Assembly (NCBI GenBank): GCA_000818095.1
Contig: CP009416.1
Span: forward strand, 110,001-174,000
Direction of reading: 5' to 3'
From: Jeotgalibacillus malaysiensis
GTDB taxonomy: Bacteria > Bacillota > Bacilli > Bacillales > Jeotgalibacillaceae
Length of the DNA: 64,000 nucleotides
Below, piece by piece: positions 48,951-58,412 of this stretch. Positions within the stretch are counted from its first letter, which is position 1. Every line of letters starts with the position of its first letter. Under the pieces are notes generated by a model. The model searched no databases and was not told where the DNA came from. It saw nothing but the letters and a program-made list of their open reading frames with translations. The position numbers were made by a program, and so were the translations under genes.

Positions 48951-49316
48951 ATGGCACGTATTGCTGGAGTAGATATCCCTCGCGATAAGCGCGTTGTGAT
49001 TTCTCTAACGTATATCTTTGGTATCGGTAAATCAACTGCAAGTCAAATCCTTAAAGATGCTGGTGTTTCTGAAGACACTCGCGTTCGTGATCTGACTGAA
49101 GATGAACTTAACAAAATCCGTGAAATCCTGGACAGCTACAAAGTGGAAGGTGACCTTCGTCGTGAAACGTCACTTAACATTAAGCGTCTAATGGAAATCG
49201 GTTCATACCGTGGTCTTCGCCACCGTCGTGGTCTTCCTGTAAGAGGACAGCACACGAAAAATAACGCACGTACTCGTAAAGGTCCTCGTAAGACTGTAGC
49301 GAACAAGAAAAAATAA
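48951..49316 (+). CDS. rpsM: 30S ribosomal protein S13
   Basis: 121 residues. Head protein and B1 bridge. [19 protein letters not shown] and [20 protein letters not shown] are conserved. Confidence 0.98.
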   Translation: MARIAGVDIPRDKRVVISLTYIFGIGKSTASQILKDAGVSEDTRVRDLTEDELNKIREILDSYKVEGDLRRETSLNIKRLMEIGSYRGLRHRRGLPVRGQHTKNNARTRKGPRKTVANKKK

Positions 49317-49324
49317 TTAGGTAA

Positions 49325-49732
<408 letters not shown>

Positions 49733-49893
49733 TTTTTCTGTATAAGATCGGCTGATTCTGGTCAATACCGGAAGAGGCGTTTCCTTCTCACAGAAAAGAT
49801 AGATCCAGTTGTAAAGCACAATGGGAACCGTAAACATGGGGAATTTCGGAATACATTCCGGGATTTCGACGTTTTGAAGGAGGGTAAATTTGA

Positions 49894-50838
49894 ATGATCG
49901 AAATTGAAAAGCCAAAAATTGAAACGGTTGAGATCAGCGATGATGCCAAGTACGGAAAATTCGTTGTAGAGCCACTTGAGCGTGGGTATGGTACAACATT
50001 GGGTAACTCCTTGCGTCGTATCCTATTATCTTCACTTCCTGGTGCAGCAGTAACTTCAATTCAGATTGATAGCGTACTGCACGAATTTTCAACGATCGAA
50101 GGCGTCGTAGAAGATGTCACAACAGTTGTAATGAATATTAAGAAACTGGCATTGAAGATCTATTCAGATGAAGAAAAGACATTGGAAATCGATGTTCAGG
50201 GTGATGGACAGGTAACTGCGGCCGATATTACTCATGATAGTGATGTAGAAATCCTTAACCCGGATCTATATATCGCAACAGTGGGCAAAAACGGTCACCT
50301 TCGCATGCGTTTAACTGCATCAAGAGGACGCGGTTATACACCAGCAGACCAGAACAAGCGTGAAGATTTACCAATTGGAGTGATTCCGGTTGATTCAATC
50401 TACACACCTGTTTCCCGTGTAAACTATCAGGTTGAAAACACTCGTGTTGGTCAGCTGACGAACTTCGATAAGCTTTCACTTGATGTTTGGACAGACGGAA
50501 GCATTGGCCCGAAAGAAGCTGTTGCTCTAGGTGCTAAGATTCTGACTGAACACCTTAATATTTTCGTTGGATTAACGAACGAAGCACAGAATGCAGAAAT
50601 CATGGTAGAAAAAGAAGAAGATCAGAAAGAGAAAGTATTGGAGATGACAATCGAAGAACTTGATCTATCTGTCCGTTCTTACAACTGCCTGAAGCGTGCA
50701 GGAATCAACACAGTCCAGGAACTGGCTAACAAGTCAGAAGAGGATATGATGAAAGTGCGTAACCTTGGACGTAAATCCCTTGAAGAAGTTAAGGCGAAAT
50801 TAGATGAACTTGGATTAGGCCTTCGCAAAGAAGACTAA
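49894..50838 (+). CDS. rpoA: RNA polymerase alpha subunit
   Basis: 314 residues. N-terminal assembly domain ([20 protein letters not shown]) and C-terminal DNA-binding domain ([22 protein letters not shown] and [13 protein letters not shown]) joined by an acidic linker. A 161-bp leader separates it from rpsK, larger than other gaps in the cluster. Confidence 0.98.
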   Translation: MIEIEKPKIETVEISDDAKYGKFVVEPLERGYGTTLGNSLRRILLSSLPGAAVTSIQIDSVLHEFSTIEGVVEDVTTVVMNIKKLALKIYSDEEKTLEIDVQGDGQVTAADITHDSDVEILNPDLYIATVGKNGHLRMRLTASRGRGYTPADQNKREDLPIGVIPVDSIYTPVSRVNYQVENTRVGQLTNFDKLSLDVWTDGSIGPKEAVALGAKILTEHLNIFVGLTNEAQNAEIMVEKEEDQKEKVLEMTIEELDLSVRSYNCLKRAGINTVQELANKSEEDMMKVRNLGRKSLEEVKAKLDELGLGLRKED

Positions 50839-50880
50839 TTGACCGATAGAACAGAATTTTAATAAAGGAGGGAACCCTTC

Positions 50881-51261
50881 ATGGCTTACAGAAAGTTAGG
50901 ACGTACAAGCTCTCAGCGTAAAGCACTTCTTCGTGACCTTACAACTGACCTTATCGTCAACGAACGTATTGAAACAACTGAAGCTCGCGCGAAAGAACTT
51001 CGCTCAACAGTAGAAAAAATGATCACTCTTGGTAAACGTGGTGACCTGCACGCACGTCGTCAGGCAGCTGCTTTCATCCGTCGCGATCAGGCAACTGTTA
51101 AGAACGAAGAAGGCGAAGAGTCTACAGTATATGCTCTTCAAAAACTTTTCAACGATGTAGCACCTCGTTACACTGAACGTCAAGGTGGATACACTCGTAT
51201 CATGAAAGTTGGTCCTCGTCGCGGAGACGGCGCACCAATGGTAATCATCGAATTAGTATAA
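50881..51261 (+). CDS. rplQ: 50S ribosomal protein L17
   Basis: 126 residues. [20 protein letters not shown] is the conserved start; it lies at the tunnel exit. Slightly longer than the 120 residues of B. subtilis owing to an acidic insertion (NEEGEEST). Last gene of the alpha cluster. Confidence 0.97.
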   Translation: MAYRKLGRTSSQRKALLRDLTTDLIVNERIETTEARAKELRSTVEKMITLGKRGDLHARRQAAAFIRRDQATVKNEEGEESTVYALQKLFNDVAPRYTERQGGYTRIMKVGPRRGDGAPMVIIELV

Positions 51262-51276
51262 TTCAGATTACACACA

Positions 51277-51313
51277 GAGAGGGCGGAGCCTAACTGCTCT
51301 CGCCCTCTTTGTT
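51277..51313 (+). terminator. Terminator after rplQ
   Basis: AGAGGGCG and CGCCCTCT form an 8-bp perfect stem with internal GAG/CTC pairing in the loop, followed by TTTGTTT. Confidence 0.85.
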
Positions 51314-51335
51314 TAACGATTCATACGACACGCAA

Positions 51336-51473
51336 AAAGCAGAGCGCTACGATGGGCAGGTCCGCCTGTCCCGTCTAGCTCTAAGCACCTCATTCATCCA
51401 TCGTCACAATGGAGACGGAAATATATAAGCCACAAACTTGCGCATTTCCTTGAATGAGGTGCGCGCTTTTTTT
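51336..51473 (+). other. Nested inverted repeats with terminator-like end; possible small RNA
   Basis: Inner arms GCACCTCATTCA (51385-51396) and TGAATGAGGTGC (51451-51462) are a perfect 12-bp inverted repeat. Outer AAAAAGC and GCTTTTTTT pair around it, and GGGCAGG with CCTGTCC makes a third stem at about 51354-51371. The end, GC-rich stem plus T7, looks like a terminator. No clear promoter is seen, so a long double terminator or an RNA gene are both possible. Confidence 0.4.
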
Positions 51474-51624
51474 GTATTAAGCTATGTTAAACTCAGAGGG
51501 AGAGTTTGATGGAGTTTAGTATAAAAAGTTTGTCAGTGATAACAAACGAGAATTGGTATAAACAAATATATGACAATCTTAGGTGCTTTCTTTTATAAGG
51601 TCGGCTGCCTATTATGTAAAACTA

Positions 51625-51753
51625 AGCTGATGATTGGAGCGTAAGGCGGCGACTCCTGTGGCAGGAAGGGACAGGTGAGACAAGACATGGCGAAGCCTGC
51701 TGGCTCACCGCCCGGCCGCGGAATGCGTCCGCCTGAAGTGGAAATCATCAGCG
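51625..51753. repeat. Hairpin repeat, copy R4
   Basis: 129 bp with the same ordered blocks as R1 and R3. Outer arms GCTGATGATT and AATCATCAGC are perfect. Compared with R3 one arm base and its partner are both changed (G-C to A-T), which keeps the pairing. It lies about 50 bp before ecfA1; the remaining gap 51476-51620 is AT-rich and no gene is seen. Confidence 0.8.
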
Positions 51754-51804
51754 ATTCTTAAAGCAACCAGCAGAGCAGAGAATAGATGAAAGGAGTTCCG
51801 GATC

Positions 51805-52641
51805 ATGAGCAATATGATTTCACTCGAGAACATTACATTTAAATACCCCGGAACAGAAAAAGAAGTACTAAAAAATGTTTCCATCTCAATCAAAACAGGC
51901 GAATGGACAGCCATCGTCGGTCACAACGGTTCAGGTAAATCCACACTCGCCAAGCTGATGAACGGCCTCTACTTTCCTGAACAGGGATCAGTCACAATCG
52001 CCGGAATCGGATTAAACAAAGACACCGTCTGGGACACGCGCCGTCATATCGGAATGGTATTTCAGAATCCTGATAACCAGTTCGTCGGCACCACTGTTCA
52101 GGATGATGTCGCATTCGGTCTTGAAAACCACGGTATCCCTCAGGACATCATGGTTGACCGTGTCCAGACTGCACTCAAGCAGGTAAAGATGGATGACTTT
52201 CTTCAGCACGAGCCGCATCACCTCTCAGGTGGTCAGAAGCAGCGTGTTGCGATGGCAAGTGTGCTCGCGCTCAGACCGGATATCATTATTTTAGATGAAG
52301 CGACTTCTATGCTCGATCCAGCGGGCCGGGCAGAGGTCATAGAGCTTGTGAGAGAGCTTAAGAGACAAGAAGAGATGACGGTGTTGTCGATCACCCATGA
52401 CCTTGAAGAAGCTGCTAAGGCAGACCGCATCATTGTGATGAATCAGGGTGAAGTATATAGAGAAGGAACGCCGGAAGAAATTTTCGCGCTGGGTCAGGAG
52501 CTTGTAGACCTTGGGCTTGATCTGCCGTTTCCTTTGAAAATGGCGCACGTATTAAACGAAAGAGGTATTTCGCTCGAGCGAAAGCCTTTGACGGAAGAAG
52601 AGTTGGTGAATGAGTTATGGACATCATACTTGAACAAGTAG
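51805..52641 (+). CDS. ecfA1: ECF transporter ATPase EcfA1
   Basis: 278 residues. ABC ATPase of the energy-coupling factor module that powers vitamin and metal uptake by several substrate-binding S proteins. Walker [10 protein letters not shown], signature LSGGQKQRV, Walker [19 protein letters not shown] 10 bases before the ATG. Overlaps ecfA2 by 25 bases. Confidence 0.96.
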   Translation: MSNMISLENITFKYPGTEKEVLKNVSISIKTGEWTAIVGHNGSGKSTLAKLMNGLYFPEQGSVTIAGIGLNKDTVWDTRRHIGMVFQNPDNQFVGTTVQDDVAFGLENHGIPQDIMVDRVQTALKQVKMDDFLQHEPHHLSGGQKQRVAMASVLALRPDIIILDEATSMLDPAGRAEVIELVRELKRQEEMTVLSITHDLEEAAKADRIIVMNQGEVYREGTPEEIFALGQELVDLGLDLPFPLKMAHVLNERGISLERKPLTEEELVNELWTSYLNK

Positions 52642-53477
52642 AGTACCGTTATGCAGCGAATTCTCCATTTGAGAAAAAAGCAGTGGAGGATGTCAGCTTT
52701 AAAATTCCTAAAGGTCAGTGTACAGCGATCATCGGACACACGGGTTCCGGGAAATCCACGCTTTTACTGCATCTGAATGCGCTCTTGAAGCCAACTTCAG
52801 GTACGGTTCAGATTGGAGAACGTACTGTAAAAGCCGGTCGTAAAGAAAAGGATCTCAAACCGATCCGCGAAAAAGTGGGCATTGTGTTTCAATTTCCTGA
52901 GCAGCAGTTATTTGAAGAAACAGTGATGAAGGATATCTGCTATGGCCCGATGAATTTTGGCGTATCAGAAGCAGAAGCAAAAAAACGCGCTGCCTTTTGG
53001 CTGAAGGAAGTCGGTATGCCTGAAGAGGTACTCGAAAAATCCCCGTTTGACCTGTCAGGCGGACAGATGAGAAGAGTAGCGATTGCAGGCGTGCTTGCGA
53101 TGGAGCCTGAAGTACTAATTTTAGATGAGCCAACTGCAGGGCTTGATCCGCGCGGCCGCCGTGAAATGATGGAGATGTTTTACCGTCTGCATCAAGAGCG
53201 CGGTATCACACTTGTGCTCGTCACGCACAGCATGGAAGACGCTGCACGCTACGCTGATAAAGTGGTTGTCATGCATAAAGGCAGAAAAGTACATGAAGCG
53301 CCGCCGCGTGATCTGTTCAGTGACTCAGCACGTCTGGCTGAATGGGGACTTGGTGTGCCTGAAGTTGTGAAATTCCAGCGAATGCTTGAAGCAAAAGCGG
53401 GCAAAGCTTTCCCAAAAGTATGCCTTACGATGGATGAACTCGCTGACATGCTGAAGCAGGGAGGCGATCCGTTATGA
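52617..53477 (+). CDS. ecfA2: ECF transporter ATPase EcfA2
   Basis: 286 residues, the partner ATPase. Walker [10 protein letters not shown], signature LSGGQMRRV, Walker [13 protein letters not shown]. The ATG lies inside the end of ecfA1 and the stop overlaps ecfT, so all three are coupled, as expected for a fixed-ratio complex. Confidence 0.96.
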   Translation: MDIILEQVEYRYAANSPFEKKAVEDVSFKIPKGQCTAIIGHTGSGKSTLLLHLNALLKPTSGTVQIGERTVKAGRKEKDLKPIREKVGIVFQFPEQQLFEETVMKDICYGPMNFGVSEAEAKKRAAFWLKEVGMPEEVLEKSPFDLSGGQMRRVAIAGVLAMEPEVLILDEPTAGLDPRGRREMMEMFYRLHQERGITLVLVTHSMEDAARYADKVVVMHKGRKVHEAPPRDLFSDSARLAEWGLGVPEVVKFQRMLEAKAGKAFPKVCLTMDELADMLKQGGDPL

Positions 53478-54277
53478 TGGAAAAAATGATTTTTGGGCGC
53501 TATATTCCGGCCGATTCGATTGCACACAAAATGGATCCGCGTGCAAAACTGATTTTTGTATTTGCCTTTATAGCAATTATATTTATAGCGAATGACGTAT
53601 GGGGTTACGTTGTGGCTGCAGCATTCACCTACGTGAGCATCAAACTGTCAGGACTATCTCTCAGGTTTCTGATGAGCGGCTTGAAGCCTGTTATGATTCT
53701 GATTGCTTTTACATTCCTCTTACAGCTGTTTTTCGCGCGTGAAGGAAATATTGTATTTGAACTTGGCTTTATCAGGATTTATGAAGAGGGAATCAGGCAG
53801 GCATTCTTCATTTCGATGAGATTCACACTGCTTGTTTTTATGACATCCCTTTTAACACTGACGACAACACCAATTTCGATTACGGATGGACTCGAGAGTC
53901 TGCTGAATCCATTGAAAAAGATTAAATTCCCGGCCCACGAGCTGGCACTCATGATGTCGATTGCGCTGCGCTTTATTCCAACGCTGATGGATGAGACAGA
54001 CAAAATCATGAAAGCGCAGATGGCCCGCGGATCTGATATGTCGAGCGGCCCGCTGAAGGATCGTATTAAAGCAATTGTCCCGCTGATGATTCCACTGTTC
54101 GTTAACGCATTTAAACGTGCAGAGGATCTCGCAACAGCAATGGAAGTGCGCGGCTATCGCGGCGGTGAAGGCAGAACGAAGTATCGTCTCTTATTCTGGA
54201 AAGCGCGCGATACATTTGCACTGCTGTCACTTATCCTGCTCGCAGCAGCCCTTGCAGCATTCCGTTTTTGGATTTAA
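53474..54277 (+). CDS. ecfT: ECF transporter membrane component EcfT
   Basis: 267 residues with about five to six membrane segments (for example LIFVFAFIAIIFIANDVWGY). The coupling helices carry the characteristic Ala-Arg-Gly type motifs (QMARGSDM and MEVRGYRGG) that contact the two ATPases. No S component is next to it, so this is a shared (group II) module. Confidence 0.95.
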   Translation: MMEKMIFGRYIPADSIAHKMDPRAKLIFVFAFIAIIFIANDVWGYVVAAAFTYVSIKLSGLSLRFLMSGLKPVMILIAFTFLLQLFFAREGNIVFELGFIRIYEEGIRQAFFISMRFTLLVFMTSLLTLTTTPISITDGLESLLNPLKKIKFPAHELALMMSIALRFIPTLMDETDKIMKAQMARGSDMSSGPLKDRIKAIVPLMIPLFVNAFKRAEDLATAMEVRGYRGGEGRTKYRLLFWKARDTFALLSLILLAAALAAFRFWI

Positions 54278-54289
54278 GGAGTGAAATCA

Positions 54290-55024
54290 ATGCGAATTAA
54301 ATGTACCGTCTCATATGACGGCTCCCAGTTCTACGGCTATCAGGTGCAGCCGGGGCAGCGGACTGTCCAGGGAGAGATCGAACAGGCGCTTAGTGACGTG
54401 CATAAAGGGAAGTTCGTCCGAATCACAGCGAGCGGCCGGACAGATGCAGGCGTACACGCCATGGGACAGGTCTTTCATTTTGATACAGACCTACAAGTAC
54501 CCGCCGCTAAATGGCCAGTCATCCTGAATCAGAAAATTGGTGATGACGTCGCTGTATTAAGCGCTGAGGAAGCTTCTGAGACGTTTCATGCGCGCTTTGA
54601 TGTAAAAACGAAGGAATACCGTTATATCGTTAATACAAGCCCTGTAGCGCTGCCATTCAGACGCCACTACGCTGTACATTATCCGTACACAGTAGATATA
54701 GAAGCCATGCGTCAGGCTGCTGCTTACTTAGAAGGGGAGCATGACTTCACCAGCTTCTCATCTGCGAAAACAGAAGTCGTCGACCGCGTGCGGAATATTG
54801 AGTTTATTAAGATAGAAGCATTTGAAGGAGAATTGATTTTCCGCGTGAAAGGGAACGGCTTCCTTTATAATATGGTCCGGATTATCGCAGGTACGCTGCT
54901 TGAAGTAGGGAACGGGAAGTATCAGCCTGAGGATGTTTTGAAGATGCTTGAAGCAAAAGACCGCGGTGCGGCAGGCAAAACGGCGCCTGCGCATGGGTTA
55001 TATTTGTGGGAAGTGAATTACTGA
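54290..55024 (+). CDS. truA: tRNA pseudouridine(38-40) synthase TruA
   Basis: 244 residues. Catalytic aspartate in ASGRTDAGVHAMGQ; also KTKEYRY and FLYNMVRIIAGTLLEVG. ATG 54290 chosen over GTG 54281 because of AAGGAGTG spacing. No terminator is seen directly after it. Confidence 0.96.
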   Translation: MRIKCTVSYDGSQFYGYQVQPGQRTVQGEIEQALSDVHKGKFVRITASGRTDAGVHAMGQVFHFDTDLQVPAAKWPVILNQKIGDDVAVLSAEEASETFHARFDVKTKEYRYIVNTSPVALPFRRHYAVHYPYTVDIEAMRQAAAYLEGEHDFTSFSSAKTEVVDRVRNIEFIKIEAFEGELIFRVKGNGFLYNMVRIIAGTLLEVGNGKYQPEDVLKMLEAKDRGAAGKTAPAHGLYLWEVNY

Positions 55025-55063
55025 GGGTGAATAGAAGTGAGGCGGGGGTGAGAGTAGTTTTGG

Positions 55064-55230
55064 TTTCGGGTCACCTTCGCCGGATTTGCGGTCACATTGT
55101 TTGATTTTCGGGTCATGTTCCAGAAATTTCAGGTCACATAATCCGAAAAGTTAAAATGTCAGGTCATCTCCGCTGGATTTCGGGTCAGCTCTCAACAAAC
55201 TAAGGTCACCTCCCGAAATTTTACGATCAC
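55064..55230 (-). repeat. 21/30-bp phased array F (eight GGTCAC-type sites)
   Basis: The T of TCA is at 55071, 55092, 55113, 55134, 55164, 55185, 55206 and 55227: spacing exactly 21-21-21-30-21-21-21. On the minus strand the word is GTGACCCGAAATTT, the same as array E in the opposite orientation. It starts 40 bp after truA. From 55240 to 55430 I see no gene or other element. Confidence 0.9.
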
Positions 55231-55433
55231 ACCATGCAGCGCACTTCATCTCACCCAAAGTGCCTGTCAAAGCTAAACAAGCCCGTTCCGCACATCGCAC
55301 GAATCCTCCATTCACACGGCATTCAAAAGGAAATATATACGAAACTCAAGCTCAGATTGAAGGTGAAAATCACTAGTCATTTATAAAAAATAAAAAAAAT
55401 CACTAAAACAACTAATCCGGGTGTGACATCCCC

Positions 55434-55462
55434 TTGACAACGAGTGTCAAACATTATAAGAT
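55434..55462 (+). promoter_or_regulatory. Sigma-A promoter of rplM-rpsI
   Basis: Perfect TTGACA and TAAGAT at 17-bp spacing (TATAAG at 15 bp is an alternative). The L13 leader begins about 10 bases later. Confidence 0.75.
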
Positions 55463-55471
55463 AGCCTATGG

Positions 55472-55533
55472 TATGTATTTCACCCTCAAGTAAGAACCCG
55501 GACCTTACAATGAGTGAAGTGTTATAAATACAA
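55472..55533 (+). promoter_or_regulatory. L13 leader (ribosomal protein autoregulatory RNA)
   Basis: GTATTT pairs with AAATAC, CAC-CTC with GAG-TG, and TAAG with CTTA in nested order, agreeing with the L13 leader known before rplM in Bacillales. Control by L13 is from family knowledge. Confidence 0.7.
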
Positions 55534-55586
55534 CAAAACTAATGAAGTAATTCATAACGATATAATCTTATTTAGGAGGTAAACTC

Positions 55587-56024
55587 ATGCGTACAACATT
55601 TATGGCTAAAGGCCACGAAGTAGAACGCAAGTGGCTAGTTGTAGACGCTGAAGGTCAAACTCTTGGACGTCTTGCAAGCGAAGTAGCTGCGATTCTACGC
55701 GGTAAAAATAAACCGACATTCACACCTAACGTTGACACAGGTGATCACGTAATCATCATCAACGCTGACAAAATTCATCTTACAGGTAAGAAGCTGACTG
55801 ACAAGATCTACTACCGTCACAGCATGCACCCAGGTGGACTTAAGCAGCGTACAGCACTAGAAATGCGCACTAAGTACCCACGTCAAATGCTGGAGCTTGC
55901 AATTAAAGGTATGCTTCCAAAGAACTCTCTTGGACGCCAGATCTTCAAAAAGCTTCACGTATATGCAGGCGCTGAGCACCCGCACCAGGCTCAAAAACCA
56001 GAAGCGTACGAACTACGCGGTTAA
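55587..56024 (+). CDS. rplM: 50S ribosomal protein L13
   Basis: 145 residues, early assembly protein. [34 protein letters not shown]-like ([13 protein letters not shown]) and [18 protein letters not shown] are conserved. AGGAGGT before the ATG. Confidence 0.98.
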   Translation: MRTTFMAKGHEVERKWLVVDAEGQTLGRLASEVAAILRGKNKPTFTPNVDTGDHVIIINADKIHLTGKKLTDKIYYRHSMHPGGLKQRTALEMRTKYPRQMLELAIKGMLPKNSLGRQIFKKLHVYAGAEHPHQAQKPEAYELRG

Positions 56025-56050
56025 TCTAATTTAAAGAGGAGGTAACTATC

Positions 56051-56443
56051 TTGGCACAAGTTCAATATATCGGCACAGGCCGTCGTAAAAGCTCTACTGC
56101 TCGTGTACGTCTAGTACCAGGTAACGGCACAATCGTTATCAACGGACGCGACGTTGAAAACTATATCCCATTCGCAACTCTACGCGAAGTAATCAAGCAG
56201 CCACTTAACATTACTGAAACACTTGGAAGCTATGACATCCACGTAAATGTTAACGGTGGTGGTTACACTGGACAAGCTGGAGCAATCCGTCACGGAATCT
56301 CCCGCGCACTTCTTACTGTAGATCCAGAATACCGCGGCTCACTTAAGCGCGCAGGTCTTCTGACTCGTGATGCTCGTATGAAAGAGCGTAAGAAGCCAGG
56401 TCTTAAAGGCGCACGTAGAGCACCTCAGTTCTCAAAGCGTTAA
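56051..56443 (+). CDS. rpsI: 30S ribosomal protein S9
   Basis: 130 residues. The C-terminal tail ([14 protein letters not shown]) reaches P-site tRNA. TTG start with GAGGAGGT upstream. Coupled with rplM as in most bacteria. Confidence 0.97.
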   Translation: MAQVQYIGTGRRKSSTARVRLVPGNGTIVINGRDVENYIPFATLREVIKQPLNITETLGSYDIHVNVNGGGYTGQAGAIRHGISRALLTVDPEYRGSLKRAGLLTRDARMKERKKPGLKGARRAPQFSKR

Positions 56444-56462
56444 TTTTCTTTTTCGCTTATAC

Positions 56463-56492
56463 AAACCCCCAGGCGATCGCCTGGGGGTTTTT
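56463..56492 (+). terminator. Intrinsic terminator after rpsI
   Basis: AAACCCCCAGGCG, short loop, CGCCTGGGGGTTTTT: a nearly perfect palindrome with a T tail. Confidence 0.95.
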
Positions 56493-56539
56493 CTGTATGC
56501 GTATTTAGATATAAAAGTCGGAGTGTGCGTTGAGAAATC

Positions 56540-56703
56540 TGATGATGGGATACTTCCCAATATTGAAGGAATTAGTTACTGATTTGAAGGAATAATTCCT
56601 CCGCCTGAAGTAAATATCATCTTATAAAGGTCACCAGAAGGAATCATTTCAGGATTGAGGCAATTGATCCTGAAATTGAGTAAATCAATTCACAGATCGG
56701 TTC
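56540..56703 (+). repeat. 21/30-bp phased array C, abutting the IS element
   Basis: Anchors at 56543, 56564, 56585, 56606, 56636 (AGA), 56656 and 56677: spacing 21-21-21-30-20-21. The word is TTGAAGGAATT as in array B. The expected eighth site at about 56698 is not recognisable and the IS begins about five bases later. Two more TTGAAGGAATT-type sites (58249, 58269) lie on the other side of the IS. Confidence 0.8.
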
Positions 56704-56892
56704 GGCCCCCTAATGTTGGACACGATTTGTTTTGTTGTTGAAAGAATTTTAGCACATTCCAAACTGATGATAAAACTTGGTACTAAGGCTTCAACGGCCT
56801 TGTCTTCGTACTTAGGTGATCAGAGAAGGTTTTTTAAGGCTGACCTCACAGTGATCAGCCATTATCATCGCTTGACCAGATACAATCATCTC

Positions 56893-57837
56893 CTAGAGAT
56901 TGATTGAGAAGGCAGTACAATTGTTTTTAACTGCTTCGAAGAATTTCTTCGGTGACAGATTGCCAAGGCTGCCGTGCGGTCTGCGTTCGTTGTAAAATTT
57001 CACATAGTCGTTGATATAGTATATCGCATGATCGAACGTCACCAGCTCAACCTCGTGACGAACTATACACTCACGTTGTAACTGGCTGTGATATGACTCG
57101 ATAAAGGCATTCAGGTTGGGAGATGCATTCGGTATACGCTCATGGTAAAGACCATGAAACGCGCAATATTTCGCAAAACTGTGACTGATAAACTGTGGTC
57201 CATTGTCTGTACGGATGATCAGTTTCTGCTCACCACTCCCTGGCTTCAGATGCACCTTGCGTCGTAAGATGGCTTTCATCACCGTCCGCATTACGTCTTC
57301 AGACCTGCAGGTCCTTCCGCAATAATACCCGACGATCTGTCGGTCGTAGACATCGATAACGTTACACGTCATCAGAAAGAACCCAGCTTCTTTTAAGGGG
57401 ACATATTTGATGTCCATCTGCCAAAGTTGGTTAACGGCTGTCACGCTCCGGTTTCTCGCGAGTTGGCGCTTAGGACGGTTGGTCTTACTTCGTTTTTTTA
57501 ATACGCCGAGCTCCTTACAAAGTCGATAGACTTTTTTGGCATTGATCACTAACTTCCTCTCTGTCCTCAAGAGGATACCCCACTTTCGATAGCCTAGACC
57601 TCCGATCAAATCGTCTTCGCTGAACTCACAGAGAAACTCTTTAATCTCTTCATCAGAGACTGGCGTGCCATCTAAAGTGTATGAGACCCCTGGAAAGGGT
57701 CGTCCTCTCTTCTTCATCTGGATGTTCCCTCCCATCATCAATTGATAGTAGTAGGTCGAGCGGCCAAGTCCGAGTATTGAAAGAACTCTCTTAGCCTGGA
57801 AGCCTTGGTCGATCCATTGTTTTGCGATCTCATGCAT
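56893..57837 (-). CDS. IS3-family transposase OrfB (DDE integrase domain)
   Basis: 314 residues from the internal ATG. HTH_21 region followed by an rve catalytic core: first Asp in QMDIKYVPL, second in RTDNGPQF, Glu in AFIESYHSQ, with 35 residues between the last two (DD35E). The intact triad and open frame suggest activity. In IS3 elements the active enzyme is the OrfAB fusion; upstream of the ATG the frame stays open to the slippery site, giving KKKTLLISEMHEI. Confidence 0.93.
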   Translation of the reverse strand: MHEIAKQWIDQGFQAKRVLSILGLGRSTYYYQLMMGGNIQMKKRGRPFPGVSYTLDGTPVSDEEIKEFLCEFSEDDLIGGLGYRKWGILLRTERKLVINAKKVYRLCKELGVLKKRSKTNRPKRQLARNRSVTAVNQLWQMDIKYVPLKEAGFFLMTCNVIDVYDRQIVGYYCGRTCRSEDVMRTVMKAILRRKVHLKPGSGEQKLIIRTDNGPQFISHSFAKYCAFHGLYHERIPNASPNLNAFIESYHSQLQRECIVRHEVELVTFDHAIYYINDYVKFYNERRPHGSLGNLSPKKFFEAVKNNCTAFSINL

Positions 57838-57845
57838 TTCTGATA

Positions 57846-58157
57846 TTAGTAAGGTCTTTTTTTTACAAGGTCTTTTAAGACCGCGATTTCCAACTCTTTC
57901 TCACCAAGCAGACGCATCGCTCGTTCGTACTGCTGCTTGTAATAGTCACCCGATTTTTCAAGAGGAAGAACTTCCCCTGATTCCACCTCCGCCTCCATCT
58001 CTTCTCGGACTTCATCTCCATACTCATTCATCCAAGCAGTCAAAGTACTACGATGAACGCCTGCTGTCTTGGCAGTTGTGACGATCTTGTTGGTCTCGAG
58101 TGCCATTCGGACATATTTCTTTTTGATCTCTTCAAAAGCCTGAACCTTCTTTCGCAT
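57846..58157 (-). CDS. IS3-family transposase OrfA
   Basis: 103 residues. N-terminal helix-turn-helix (KTAGVHRSTLTAWMNEYG) for inverted-repeat binding and a C-terminal leucine-zipper-like part (RLLGEKELEIAVLKDL). Near its end the codons GTA AAA AAA AGA contain the run A8G (plus-strand 57856-57864), suitable for -1 frameshifting into OrfB. GGAAAGGGGG stands before the start on the minus strand. Confidence 0.9.
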   Translation of the reverse strand: MRKKVQAFEEIKKKYVRMALETNKIVTTAKTAGVHRSTLTAWMNEYGDEVREEMEAEVESGEVLPLEKSGDYYKQQYERAMRLLGEKELEIAVLKDLVKKRPY

Positions 58158-58245
58158 AAAAGTGCCCCCTTTCCTGTGGAGTCGTTTGATATCAGTGTAA
58201 ATCCAACATCAATTCGTGTCCAAGGTATTAAGGGGGCTAGAAAGA

Positions 58246-58300
58246 GATTGATGGAATAATTCACGAAATGAAGGGAATCCACCCATCCACCCATCCACCC
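58246..58300. repeat. Array C remnant and 8-bp tandem repeat right of the IS
   Basis: Two sites GATTGATGGAATAA and AATGAAGGGAAT lie 20 bp apart (TGA at 58249 and 58269). They are followed by ATCCACCC three times in tandem (58277-58300), which on the minus strand gives three GGG runs separated by TGGAT. Confidence 0.65.
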
Positions 58301-58358
58301 ACCTGGACAGCTCGTAATCACTCTACCACCACCTCTAATCCACTCCCCATAAATAAAG

Positions 58359-58386
58359 TCTATCTTCTTAACTACTCGCATATACT
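58359..58386 (+). promoter_or_regulatory. Possible sigma-E promoter of cwlD
   Basis: GTCTAT, 14-bp spacer, CATATACT; the -10 agrees with the sigma-E pattern CATACAHT at 7 of 8 positions. cwlD is a mother-cell gene in B. subtilis. The -35 is weak. Confidence 0.4.
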
Positions 58387-58412
58387 CCTCTAGAAAATAA
58401 GGAGGACAGGAC

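Larger units (their letters stand above)
56704..58238 (-). mobile_element. IS3-family insertion sequence
   Basis: About 1.53 kb with imperfect terminal inverted repeats: GGCCCCCTAATGTTGGACAC on the left, and GTGTCCAAGG plus TTAAGGGGGCT on the right. It carries orfA and orfB on the minus strand, joined by an A8G slippery sequence. No matching target duplication is apparent at the flanks, so exact ends are uncertain by 1-2 bases or the flanks have changed. Confidence 0.88.

Noticed and set aside
56713-56907. 64-codon plus-strand ORF at the left end of the IS
   Set aside because: Lies in the non-coding 3' part of the IS, no ribosome binding site and no recognisable product.
56700-58242. Target-site duplication of the IS
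   Set aside because: No matching 3-4 bp direct repeat at any reasonable choice of ends.
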